Assembly (NCBI GenBank): GCA_023213395.1
Contig: CM041465.1
Coordinates: 90,961,741-91,025,740 of the forward strand
DNA from: Cycas panzhihuaensis
Lineage: Eukaryota; Cycadophyta
Length of the DNA stretch: 64,000 bases
Direction of reading: 5' to 3'
This document shows, in pieces, positions 1-9,758 of the stretch (position 1 is the stretch's first letter; every line of letters starts with the position of its first letter). The notes beneath the pieces were generated by a model. The model was given only the letters and a program-made list of their open reading frames with translations. It did not search any database and was not told the DNA's origin. Position numbers and translations under genes: made by a program.

Positions 1-2
1 CC

Positions 3-896
3 CGACCCCCCCAACGAACATTTCCAGAAAAGCGACCACAATTTCAGGTTCCTGGTGTACGACGAATGACTTCTCAAGAGATGGATGAGAAACAATTGAA
101 AGGGTTATGTTTTCGTTGTAACCAAAAGTGGAATAAAGACCATAAGTGTCCTGAACGACGCTTATTCATAATTGAGGATGTTCAAGATGAGGAACCAGTA
201 GAAGAAGCCTCATTAGAGCCAGAAAATAATGATAGTGACCCACCTGAAGAGGAAGAAGAAGATACTGCTACTATATCTATGCATGCCCTAGCTGGAATTG
301 TAGCCCCTCAGACACTCAAACTTATTGGGTACATTAAGAAAAGGAAGGTTGTCCTCATAGATTCTGGGAGCACCCACAATTTCATTAATCGGAAACTTGC
401 TGAAGAACTCAATTGTTTTCCATATCCTGTCAAAAATTTTCAGGTTATGGTGGCTAATGGAGGGACACTCGCTTGTGAGGGAAAATGTCACAATATCAAG
501 TTGCAAAGGGGTGACTATCACCTCTCCACTTCTATGTATGCCATTCCCGTTGGAGGAGTTGATGTTGTATTAGGGGTACAATGGCTCAAACCACTAGGGA
601 CCATTCAACTAAATATGCAAGAGCTCTTTATCCGATTTACTTATGAAGGAATTGACTATCAATTGAATGGGATCATTCCTCCACCGACCCAAATCATCAG
701 CTCACACCGTATGGAGAGGCTTATTAAAAAGGGTGGTACAGGAATCATTGCCAAATGTTATGCTCCTGAAGGTCAAGAACTTCCAATAGAAAGGGACATT
801 CTCCAAGATGATGGTATACCAAATGACTTAAAATTGGTACTTCACCGCCATAACCAGGTCTTCAGATATTCCTCAAGGTCTTCCCCCAGTACGTGA
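3..896 (+). pseudogene. Gypsy-1 gag C-terminus and aspartic protease, partial
   Basis: The frame is open from the window edge, so the first Met (66) is internal and the true start lies off the window. A CCHC-like knuckle (CFRC followed by KDHKC) at about 108-150 is the nucleocapsid part of gag. An acidic linker follows, then the retropepsin active site DSGSTHNF at about 361-384 and a second conserved LGVQWL stretch near 570-590. In chromoviruses, gag and protease share one polyprotein with RT. Here the frame ends at 896 because of a small indel near 860. The RT upstream signature (DIPQGLPPVRDQDH) continues in another frame. I call it the 3' end of gag plus protease from a dead copy. Confidence 0.85.
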
Positions 897-2150
897 CCAA
901 GATCATAGCATTGACACGGTAGCCGGAAGTAATCCTCCTTGTATTCGACCATACCAGATCCCTACCAAAGAAAAGAATGAAATTGAATGACTAGTTCAAG
1001 AACTCCTTAGTCTTTGGTATTATTAGGAAAGTAAAAGCACTTTTTCGCCCAGTTGATTTTAGTAAGAAAAAAGAATGGCTCATTTTGCATGTGTGTAGAC
1101 TACCGTGAGCTCAATAAGATAACCATCAAGGATAAATTTCCTATACCAGTCATTGATGAACTCTTGGATGAACTCCATGGAGCAATGTTTTTCACATCAT
1201 TGGACTTGCGGTCGTGATACCATCAAATCGTGATCAAAGCAGAGGATGTTCATGAAACTGCATTTCGTACACATGAAGGTCACTATGAATTTTTAGTCAT
1301 GCCATTTGGCTTGACTAATGCCCCATCCACCTTTCAAGGACTCATGAATAAACTCTTTGGCCTTACTTAAGGAAGTTCATGTTAGTCTTTTTGATGACAT
1401 TTTGATCTTCAATCGCACGTGGAAGACCATCTTGACAGATGTTGATAAGGCATTACGGTGCTTGCAGATAACCACTTTATGCAAAAATCAAAATGTCAAT
1501 TTGGGCAAATAGAAATAGAATATTTGGGCCATATTATCTCTCAAGAAGGAGTCAAGGTGAATCCTAAGAAAATAGCAATTATCACAAACCGCCTAAACCT
1601 AAAACATCAAGGGCCTTCGTGGATTCTTAGGAATCACAGGATATTATCGAAAGTTTGTTCAAGGCTATGCAAGGATTGCTTCCCCTTTAATCAATTTGTT
1701 AAAGAAGGATTCCTTTCATTGGAATGATAAGGCCTCTGAAGCATTCGAACACCTAAAGCTGGCTTTAACTACCACACCAGTCCTTGCAACACCAGACTTT
1801 ACAAAGACCTTCACCATTGAATGTGATGCATTGGGGCAAGGCATTGGAGCAGTCTTAATGCAAGAAGGAAAACCTTTGACCTTTGAAAGTCGTCGACTCA
1901 CACTCAAGGAACAAGTCAAATCCACCTATGAGAAGGAGATGTTAGCAATTCTTCATGCAGTTAGGAAATGGCGACAATATTTATTGGGAACACATTTCCA
2001 AATAAAACAGACCATGATAGCTTACAATATTTCCTATCTCAAAGGACAGCATCTGAGGAACAACAAAACTGGGTCACCAAAATGCAAGCTTTTGACTTTG
2101 AAATCGTATATAAAAAAGGCAAGGATAATATAGTCACGATGCTTTATCTC
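850..2150 (+). pseudogene. Gypsy-1 reverse transcriptase and RNase H, frameshifted
   Basis: RT signatures are spread over several frames: [15 protein letters not shown] near 1095-1140, [18 protein letters not shown] near 1287-1340, and the YLGHIISQEGVKVNPKK block near 1520-1570. The catalytic FFDD box near 1385-1400 is hit by a 1-nt deletion relative to Gypsy-2, and in-frame stops occur near 987 and 1216. RNase H is readable at 1696-2133 (FTIECDA, GAVLMQEGKPL). Roughly 430 residues of RT and RNase H are recognisable, but no single frame covers them, so the copy cannot make active enzyme. Confidence 0.88.
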
Positions 2151-3616
2151 GTAAGGAAGAAGGCTCTACACTATATTCTATCACAACATCAATCCCTCTT
2201 GGATAGCAATGCCAAGCAAGAATGGGATGAGGACTCCTTTACAAAGCAGATCATTCAAGACCTTCAAGCTGGAGTAGGGCATTCAACCCATTATACATGG
2301 TCTTCAAATATTCTCTGGTATAAGAATCAAATATATATATGCCCTCACTCTAGTCTTAAGGAGCAAATTTTACATGATGCACATGCCTCTCCAATAGCAG
2401 GTCACTCGGGGTTCCTACGAACATACCACTGCTTAAAACAGTCTTTCGTTTGGAACGGACAAAAAGGAGATGTAAAGAGATATGTTTCCTCATGTGAAGT
2501 TTGTCAACGACATAAGACAGAAACAGTCAAGTCTCTAGGATTGTTGCAACCCCTTCCCATACCAAATCAACAATGGGAAGAAATTTCTATGGACTTCATT
2601 GTGGGTCTGCCCAAGTCAGAAGGAAAAGATGCTATATTGGTGGTTGTTGATAGGTTAACTAAATATGCTCATTTTTGTGGCATTCAGGCCACATATAAGG
2701 CAAAGCAAATTCTCGAGGTCTTTTAAAGGATATACACAGTTGCATGGCATGCCCGAATGCATAGTCGGTGATCGGATCCCAAGTTTACCAAAGAACTTTT
2801 GGATGTAACTCTTCCATCTACTTGGTACTAAATCGACAATGAGCTCACCTACCATCCACAAACAGATGGATGACCGAGGTGGTTAATAAGTGCCTTGAAG
2901 GATACCTTCGGTGTTATGCTTGATAAGCGAGGCGATGGCATCATTGGCTTCCTTTAGCAGAATGGTGGTATAATACAACCTATCATGCATCAGCAGGAAT
3001 GACTTCGTTCCAAGCATTATATGGCTATGAACCATCCACACTTAAAAACTATGCCATAATCAGTTCTAAGGTTCAAGCAGTCGAAGACCACATCCAACAA
3101 ACAACAGAGATTCTTAAGCTACTCAAGGAAAATTTGAACCTTGCACAAAATTGGATGAAACAATAGGCAGATAAAGGGCGAAGTGAACGAGCGTTTCAAC
3201 CAGGTGATTGGGTATACTTACGGTTGCAACCGTATAAGCAAGAATCTCTCAAACGGAATGGGCAACATAAGTTACAACCTCGATTTTATGGGCCTTACAA
3301 AATTCTCAAGAAGATTGGTGAAGTTGCATATGCCTTGGACTTACCACCACTATCAAGGATCCATAATGTCTTTCATGTTTCATGTCTCAAGAAGGTAATT
3401 GGGCAACAAGTACAAGTTCAAATAGAATTACCTATATTAAATGAGGAGGGGCAACTTCAACTCATTTCAGAATGTATCATCAACCGAAGAATTCGACATC
3501 TACGATCCAGACAAATCATTGAGTATCTCATCAAATGGAAACAACTTCCGCGAGAAGATGCAACTTGGGAGAATGAACAATTTGTCTTAGAGCACCCTAA
3601 GATCACCAAGCTTTGA
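2151..3616 (+). pseudogene. Gypsy-1 integrase and chromodomain
   Basis: The integrase HHCC zinc-binding domain is visible at about 2375-2520 (HASPIAGH, then CEVCQRHK). The catalytic core starts at MDFIVGLPKS near 2590. Frameshifts between 2720 and 3180 break the rest of the core. From 3224 to the stop at 3614-3616 the frame is open (130 codons). It holds the C-terminal DNA-binding part (GPYKILKKIGEVAYALDLP) and a chromodomain-like end (IEYLIKWKQLPREDATWEN). Chromodomains of this class are thought to guide integration to heterochromatin, and this one ends 28 bp before the 3' LTR, as usual. Confidence 0.88.
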
Positions 3617-3631
3617 GGGCAAAGCCTTTTT

Positions 3632-3644
3632 AAGGGGAAGACTT
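3632..3644 (+). promoter_or_regulatory. Polypurine tract of Gypsy-1
   Basis: The purine run aaggggaaga lies directly before the TG of the 3' LTR. It is the expected plus-strand primer for reverse transcription. The related copy has a longer G run at the same place. Confidence 0.75.
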
Positions 3645-4025
3645 TGTTAGGGATCCAATCCCTAACTTACCTTCTCTTATATTCTCTTATATCTTGTACT
3701 TCTTCTCTTTCTTATATCTTTATTTCTTCTACTTCTTTCCTTTTCTTAATATCCCACATGCATAAGTAGAAGGTTGTGTAGTGGTTATTGAGTACTATAT
3801 ATATTCATGTAATATCCCACATGCATAAGGAGGAGGTTGAGTAGTAAGCATAGAACCATATATATATTTATGTAATCCTTATAATATGGCATCTTAAATA
3901 TGATTGTTATTTACATGTAATTGGGAGGTTGCCCCCTCGAAGGGTATTGCAATACAAGTGCTCTTTTGGAGTTATTTGCTTATTATATTGGTGTGCAATT
4001 ATCATTAAGGAGTGGTATCCTAACA
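3645..4025 (+). repeat. 3' LTR of Gypsy-1, 381 bp
   Basis: The LTR begins TGTTAGG and ends CCTAACA, a perfect 7-bp terminal inverted repeat. It contains two related blocks beginning atatcccacatgcataag (near 3750 and 3811), each followed by an AT-rich TATA-like run. It is about 90% or more alike to the LTR at 20032-20403 by eye. The base after 4025 resumes the interrupted Copia integrase on the minus strand. Confidence 0.9.
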
Positions 4026-4844
4026 CGCCCACATAAATCCAAATGTATCAATTGCAAATGATGCAATGCACGCCAAGCTTTGCCTTTAGGGAAAGGCAAT
4101 CGATGCTGTGTCTCCATTATACATACTTCACAAAGACATTTTGAACCATATAGTTTTGGAAGCCCACGCACCATGTTCTTGTTTATCATCAACTTGATAT
4201 TGTCTAAACTCAAGTGGTCTAGACGTTGATGTCAAAGTTGCATCTTTGTTGATGATTGTGTGACAGAGTAAGCAGAATCAAGAGTTATATTATTCGCATC
4301 CAACTTATAAAGGCCATGGTCTTCATGACCAATGGCTACAACTTGATCATGCTTGTCACTAATGATACATTTCCCATTTTTAAACAAAATGCTCATCTGT
4401 TGCTTGTCCAATTGGCTAACAGATAGAAAACTCTTCTCCATGGAAGGGATACGGTAGGCATCGCTATTGGGAAACGGGGAAGAAGGATTTGAGGAAGAAT
4501 GAAATGAGACAACTTTGCCTATACCAGAAATCTGCACTGATTCGTTGTTGCCAGAAGTCACTGATTGACCATTTCCTTCTTTGATGTCATAAAGGAGTTC
4601 TTCACTCCCAGTCATGTGACGTTATGCCCCCGAGTCGATGATCCAAGTCTGATCAACATTTGATGTGTGATAAGCACAAAGTAGCTTATCCTCATCTACA
4701 AACTGATTGGTGTGGCGTTGTTTACCACCTCTGAACCCCCCCCCCCCCCTTCCTCTTTGACCTCCTCGATATGCACTTCGATTTGGTCGAGGAGGATGCT
4801 CTTATTCTTGTCTTTCGCCGACGAGGCCGTTGTTGCCTCCGATG
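4026..4844 (-). pseudogene. Copia-A1 protease and integrase N-terminus
   Basis: The retropepsin motif WIIDSGA lies near 4650-4625. It is followed at once by an in-frame TAA and then RHMTG, so the active site is separated from the rest. From 4615 to 4232 the frame carries the gag-pre-integrase region (FLSVSQLDKQQMSILF, GLYKLDANNITL). A TGA replaces the Trp of the usual LWHQRLGHLS motif near 4231. The integrase zinc domain follows (CLCEVCIMETQHRLPFPKGK) and is cut at 4026 after HLDLCGR by the Gypsy-1 LTR. A run of 12 or more C near 4738-4749 is another frame-breaking site. Confidence 0.85.
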
Positions 4845-5650
4845 TCACGATGTGGTCTTCCGATGTGTGCGCTGAAAATTGGCTTTCTTCTTTCTGCAAT
4901 CAAGAGCTATGTGGCCAATCTTGCCACAATAATGACAAATGACGGATGTGCTAATATTCATGTTCCGAAACTGTTTTGTGAGTGAAGGTTTGGGATTTTG
5001 CTTGGCCTTCAACTTGGCCATGAATGCTCCTGAAGTGGATGCTCCATCATTATCTTCCTTGTCATAAATCTGTTCTTCTTGAAGTAACAAACTTTCAAGT
5101 TGGTTGAAAGACATGCCTGAAAGTGAGTCATCTTGTGTAACAGATGAGATGAATCCATTAAAATCTTTAGGCAAAGCTCGAACAGTGGTTGTTACAAGGT
5201 CATCCCTAGAAGCAGGCTTTCCTAAAGTATTCAATTCATTACATATTTCTTTGACGGAGGCAAGGAATGTCGACATAGGCTTTACATATTTTATAGAATA
5301 TAGTTTTTCTTTCACCAACAAAATGCGAGATTCATCTCGCCTTTCATACAAAGAGGACAAAATGTCCCAAGCTTGCTTAGATGTTTTAGCACTTGAAATA
5401 TTTTGATCAATATTAACATCAATGATTATATGTAAAAATGTTAAGGCTATTTCATCCTTGGCCTTCCAAGCAGCAATATAATCAACATCAGGATGAACAA
5501 CAACACCATCAATTTCCATAGGTATAGGTAGAGGAATTTTGCCAGAAACATAACCCCAAAGTTCATTCATCTATAAGAGGTTTTGTGTTTATAGTTCTCT
5601 TGACTTGTTAATTTGATTGTGCATGCATTAAGCATGTTTAGAGTAGCCAT
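4845..5650 (-). pseudogene. Copia-A1 gag with zinc knuckle
   Basis: By comparison with Copia-A2 the start codon is at 5650 (MATLNMLNACTIKLTSQ). A 16-nt shortening between 5650 and 5570 shifts the frame into a stop, so the long open stretch runs only from an internal Met at 5570 to 4845 (241 codons). It carries the UBN2-type capsid region (AWKAKDEIALTFLHIIIDV, SLYERRDESRILLVKEKLY) and ends with a knuckle CHYCGKIGHIALDC near 4955-4905. The following acidic linker is read in the -1 frame from about 4899, the same offset as in Copia-A2. Gag would package the element RNA into virus-like particles in the cytoplasm. Confidence 0.88.
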
Positions 5651-8126
5651 GTTAAAGTTGTACAGAGCTTGAAGCTAGCAGATGACTTGGAAACTCAGTG
5701 CTTTCATTGCTTAAGTTCCACCTTCTAACAAAACCAATAGTCCCGATCTTACTAGAAAATCCAACAACTGAATGGAGTGATGAGGGTGGAGGACTAGGCA
5801 AAAGAGTTGGTCCAACCCTCATCTATAGAAAAGATCCAACAGTTGACCAAGCCAAATCTAGGACAAGGTAGGTAGGGTTGATCTGCATGGACGTACCATG
5901 CTTTCTCTGGGATTCACAACCTTAATAACACCCTTTTCGAACCTCCTTTCTCTTAAGCAATATTAATTGTCGTGCACTAACCGTATGGTTGGTTGGTCCC
6001 CTATGGAATGCACCAAGCTTAAGGTTATTTTAGAGACAAAGTTTGAACCTTTTTCGGGCCTCTCCAACAAGATTTTTAAGTCACTTTTAAGAGGATTAAA
6101 GTGGACTTAGGATTTATTTTACTTGGATGATGTACTTTTGAAAAATGCTTAAATAAGCTTACAATGTGAGGCTTCAAAAAGAAGTAACTAAGTATATCAA
6201 AAAAGACACTTAAAAGTGGTGTTTACAAGAGCACTTTAGTGAAGAAAGAGTTCTAAGCAAATCCAAATAAAAAATGTTTTGAGTACAATATGTGTTTTGA
6301 GAAAGAAATAAGCACTTGAAAGATCAAGAAAGTGCTAAGTACTCAAGAAAAGATGTGATGCCTTGTGATGAAGGTACAAGTGGGTTCCTTTTAATGCTCA
6401 ACTTGGAGAGATAGAAAACCACTTTGTGATAAGAGGACACTAAGCACCAAGTGTTGGGACTTTAAAATAGTCCCAACAATAAAAAAAGTAAAGTGATTTT
6501 ATTGAGAAAAAGTGTTCTTGAGCCCTTTTGTGACTTAGGGCATTAGGTCACCATGCAAGGTGCCTTAGAGAAAATGATTAAGATAGTGATGAATATCACT
6601 TTTACAATGTACTAAACACTTTAAAAATCACTTTAACTAAGCTTTTTAACACTTGTACAACATCAATTAAGTGTTAAAATCTTAAAAAATGTCAAATCAA
6701 AAGGTTGAAATTTGATCCTTTTGAGACTTGTATTTGAAGGACACCTTGTAGGGAGCCTTAAGAAACACTTTAAAACAAGTGATTTTAGCCTTTAATGATG
6801 AAAAATGACTAAAACAATAGCCATTTAAAAAAGTCACTAAGTACCAATGAAGAATTTTGATCTTTAAAGTGACTCTAAAAAAGTGAAAAAATGAATTTTT
6901 CTTTATAAAATATTAAGCATTAGGTCACCATGCAAGGTGCCTTTAGTGAAAAATGCTAAAAATGAGGAAACTTTTTCACTTTTTAATGGAAATAACTCTA
7001 GAAATCACTTAATTTAGTCTTTTTAACACTAATGCAGAAAAGATTGAGTGTTAAAAAAACTAAAAACTACTGAAAATAAGTGAAATTTGGCTTTAAAAAA
7101 GTAGAAAATAGCCCCTAAGATATGATAAATAACACTTAGAAGAAAGGCTTTAGGAAATAAAGATTATTTAAAAAAGAATATTCAAAGTCATATAACCTAA
7201 AGTCATGAAATCTAATGTTATTAGGTGAAAATTTTCGATGTAAAATTATAAAACCGATTTGCGCCGCCACTCGCGCGACTCCATGGATACACAGATGGAT
7301 CAATCTCTGTCTACAGAGCACAGATCTATTTGAAATTTTAGAGGAGGGGCTGTGATATTCGTACGGAGGTTATTCTTTGTTTTGAGCAGATTTCACATGG
7401 GCGCACAAACTGTGTGAAGAGAAAATGGCTATGCAACTTTGATTTGACTTCCGTACACTAATGAAGAGATCGTGTGGGACCCACAGGGAGGTAGCAAGTC
7501 TTCTCAAAGGAGTAGGACACCCCAACAAGTGTGTATGAGTGATTTTGAGCTCCCCATGTGGGGTTTGAGAGCTAAAAATGCCCAGTATTTTGTCTTCAGC
7601 AAAAAGAGTGCTTGAATCTTCAAGTAATCTTTGTTAGTGAGATTAAAAAATCTGCATAACACTTCAACACCCTGTTCTACAAGAAGAACCAATAAAAAAA
7701 TACAGTTTTTAGTGAAAAAATCACAAAAAATGTGAGTAAATTAGCTCAGAACTAAGGGACAATTGATGCAAATTGATTGTAAATTACTTGTGAATCTCAG
7801 AAAATGCTTGAAGAACTGATATGTAGTCAGAAACTAGTTGAGTTACTCAAAAATATCTCTTTTCCTTAAAAAAAATAATTTTTTTCGAAGAAAAAATTAC
7901 TGTTTTATAAAAAAACAGTGTTGCACCCTTGAAGGAGATTTGGAAAAATTTCAGATCTGAGAATAATTAACTCTAGCATTAAAAATGCTCCAAAAAATAA
8001 CTTTCATCTGTAATAGTAGATTTAAACAAACCTTGGATCGCCTTCGGAAGGCGAAGGTCGTCACCAAGGGTTTGTAAAACCTACACTTGGTCTCCCTTGA
8101 AGATGAAATTAGAACATAGAGAACTA
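5651..8126 (-). other. Long untranslated leader of Copia-A1
   Basis: About 2.5 kb lies between the primer-binding site and gag with no convincing reading frame. Parts match the Copia-A2 leader at 46870-47929. Examples are the block around 5880-5935 (ATCTGCATGGACGTACCATG on the plus strand) and a phrase around tgcaaggtgcc, followed by reading of aagtgattt-type AT-rich repeats at 6400-7080. The shared sequence shows this is part of the family and not host DNA. Short open frames here are not conserved between copies. Confidence 0.75.
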
Positions 8127-8148
8127 GTCTCCTCCTGCTCTGATACCA
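8127..8148 (-). promoter_or_regulatory. tRNA-iMet primer-binding site of Copia-A1
   Basis: On the minus strand TGGTATCAGAGCAGGAGG starts two bases after the LTR. The first 12 bases are complementary to the 3' end of plant initiator tRNA-Met, the standard primer for Copia minus-strand synthesis. Confidence 0.9.
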
Positions 8149-8150
8149 AA

Positions 8151-8691
8151 TGTTGAAAGTGGCAAAGGTCTATGAAACCTAAGATCAAGAAGATAATTCA
8201 CTTTAGTTCTAGAAAGCATGAGAACAAGGCTAACAATGGAAATGAAATGAAAGGTGAGCAAGATCAAAGTACAAAGAGCAAGATGATTTTAAATGGGAGG
8301 AGATGGAATTGGTCTAATCTCCAAAAGAATACCAATTGATTAGCAAACTAATATTATAACAATACAACTCCAACTCTATATATGAAACATGAGAAGAGGT
8401 CTCATTATATAGAGTAACTGAAAAGACCTAACAACATTGGATGTTTGACAAGTGTCAAACATCTAAACTACATGCATTGCATGTCTTGCATGTCATGCAT
8501 GAAGGACATGTGTCCTTTTGGGCTCTCATGTGAGCAAAGATGCATGAGGGTCCATTTGACCCTTTAGTGACAATGTTGTGTCACTAAAAAGAATGTGGGT
8601 GTGTACTTTAAGTGATAAGTCACCCCATAAAGTACAAATAATGAATGGAAAAATAAAGTACATACTTAAGATGTAAACATAAGGTTAAACA
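8151..8691 (-). repeat. 5' LTR of Copia-A1, 541 bp
   Basis: On the minus strand it begins TGTTTAACCTTATG and ends CTTTCAACA. It shares its start with the Copia-A2 LTRs (37215 and 52104), and also shares the blocks cacaacgttgtcac-like and the tatataatgagacctc promoter region (near 8400 here). The outer end abuts the 45-bp minisatellite at 8692. The target duplication cannot be checked because the other end is off the window. Confidence 0.9.
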
Positions 8692-9440
8692 GAAGGTTGC
8701 AACCAAGAAGTGAAGTGGTTGCAACTTAGACGCAGAAGGTTGCAACCAAAGAAGCAAAGTGGTTGCAACTCGGGACACAGAAGGTTGCAACTCAAGAAGC
8801 TAAGTGGTTGCAACTTGGGATGTAGAAGGTTACAACCAGAGAAGCAAAGTAGTTGCAATCCGGGACGCAGAAGGTTGCAACCAAAAAAGCAAAGTGGTTG
8901 CAACCCGGGATGCTGAAGGTTGCAACCATAGAAGTAAAGTTGTTGCAAACCAAACGGAGAAGGTTGCAACTTGGGAAGTAAGTTGTTGCAACTTGGATGC
9001 AAAAGGTTGCAACTAAAGAAGTAAAGCCATTGCAACCCAAGATGCAGAAAGTTGCAAGCAAGGGAGTAAAACAGTTGCAACATAGAACATAGAATGATTC
9101 AACTAATAAAGCAAAAGGATGGCAACTAGGTGCAACCGAGGAAAGTAAAGGACCATAACTAGACACAACCGAGGGAAGTAAAGGATTGCAACCATAAGAG
9201 TAAAAGATACGAGAAGGTTGAGGATTGCAACCAGGTGCAACTGAGAAAGGTAAAGGATCACAAACCGAGAAAAGTAAAGGATCGCAACCAGATGTAACCG
9301 AGGGAAGTAAAGGACTGCAACCAGGTGCAATCAGGAGGAGTTTAAGATTGCAACCAAGAAGAATAAAAGAATGCAACCAGGCGTAAATTGAAAAGGGAAA
9401 GACTGTAACCAAATGTAATCAAGGAAAAAGATTGTAAGGA
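8692..9440. repeat. 45-bp minisatellite with GGTTGCAACC palindromes
   Basis: From 8692 to about 9130 there are about ten tandem copies of a 43-45-bp unit beginning gaaggttgcaacc and holding a second gtggttgcaac motif. From 9130 to 9440 the motif decays into shorter units of about 30 bp (aaaggattgcaaccaggtg). GGTTGCAACC is a perfect palindrome, so each unit can form a small hairpin. The 45-bp period equals 15 codons, which leaves several frames open on both strands. I read those frames as by-products of the repeat, not genes. Scattered gttgcaac motifs continue to about 9735 and near 11709, so the array may belong to the same element as the frame at 9759-11555. Confidence 0.88.
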
Positions 9441-9758
9441 GGCATAACCAGGAATAGCACCAAGTGTAATTAAATAGCAGAAGATTGTTATAAAAGGTTA
9501 TGCGAAATGGAAGACAATTACATCAATAAAGAAACAGTCAAATAAGGAATCATAGAAATAAAGCGTGGTACAAGTGGTTAATGATGGCGGCGACTGTTTG
9601 ACAGAAATCATGGCAATCTGATTGATGCACGAACCAAGATGATTCAAGGAGCAAATATGGTGACCGGTGGCTATCATGCATAGGAGGAGAGAAAAGATGG
9701 TATGTTGGGGTTGCAACTTAGTTATTGCAACCATAATTTGAAATCATAGTGGTTTTGC

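Larger units (their letters stand above)
1..4025 (+). mobile_element. Ty3/Gypsy chromovirus Gypsy-1, 3' portion
   Basis: Domains run in the order gag knuckle, protease, RT, RNase H, integrase, chromodomain, polypurine tract, 3' LTR. That is the Ty3/Gypsy order (integrase after RNase H), and the terminal chromodomain places it among the chromoviruses. The left edge of the window cuts off the 5' LTR and most of gag. The 3' LTR ends inside the integrase region of a minus-strand Copia element, so this is a nested insertion. The pol region is disabled by frameshifts. The same family occurs at 17446-20403. Confidence 0.93.
4026..8691 (-). mobile_element. Ty1/Copia element Copia-A1, 5' part
   Basis: Read on the minus strand, a 541-bp 5' LTR (8691 to 8151) is followed by a tRNA-iMet primer-binding site, a leader of about 2.5 kb, gag with a CCHC knuckle, protease, and the start of integrase. 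It stops abruptly at 4026, where Gypsy-1 has inserted. The RT, RNase H and 3' LTR would lie left of Gypsy-1, outside the window. LTR, leader and gag match Copia-A2 (37215-52638), so both belong to one family with an unusually long leader. Confidence 0.92.

Noticed and set aside
5104-5406. Plus-strand frame opposite Copia-A1 gag
   Set aside because: It is the antisense of the gag coding region. The gag frame has the conserved domain.
8685-9412. Overlapping open frames of 60-206 codons on both strands
   Set aside because: They arise from the 45-bp minisatellite, whose period is a multiple of three and has few stops. No domain or start signal is conserved.
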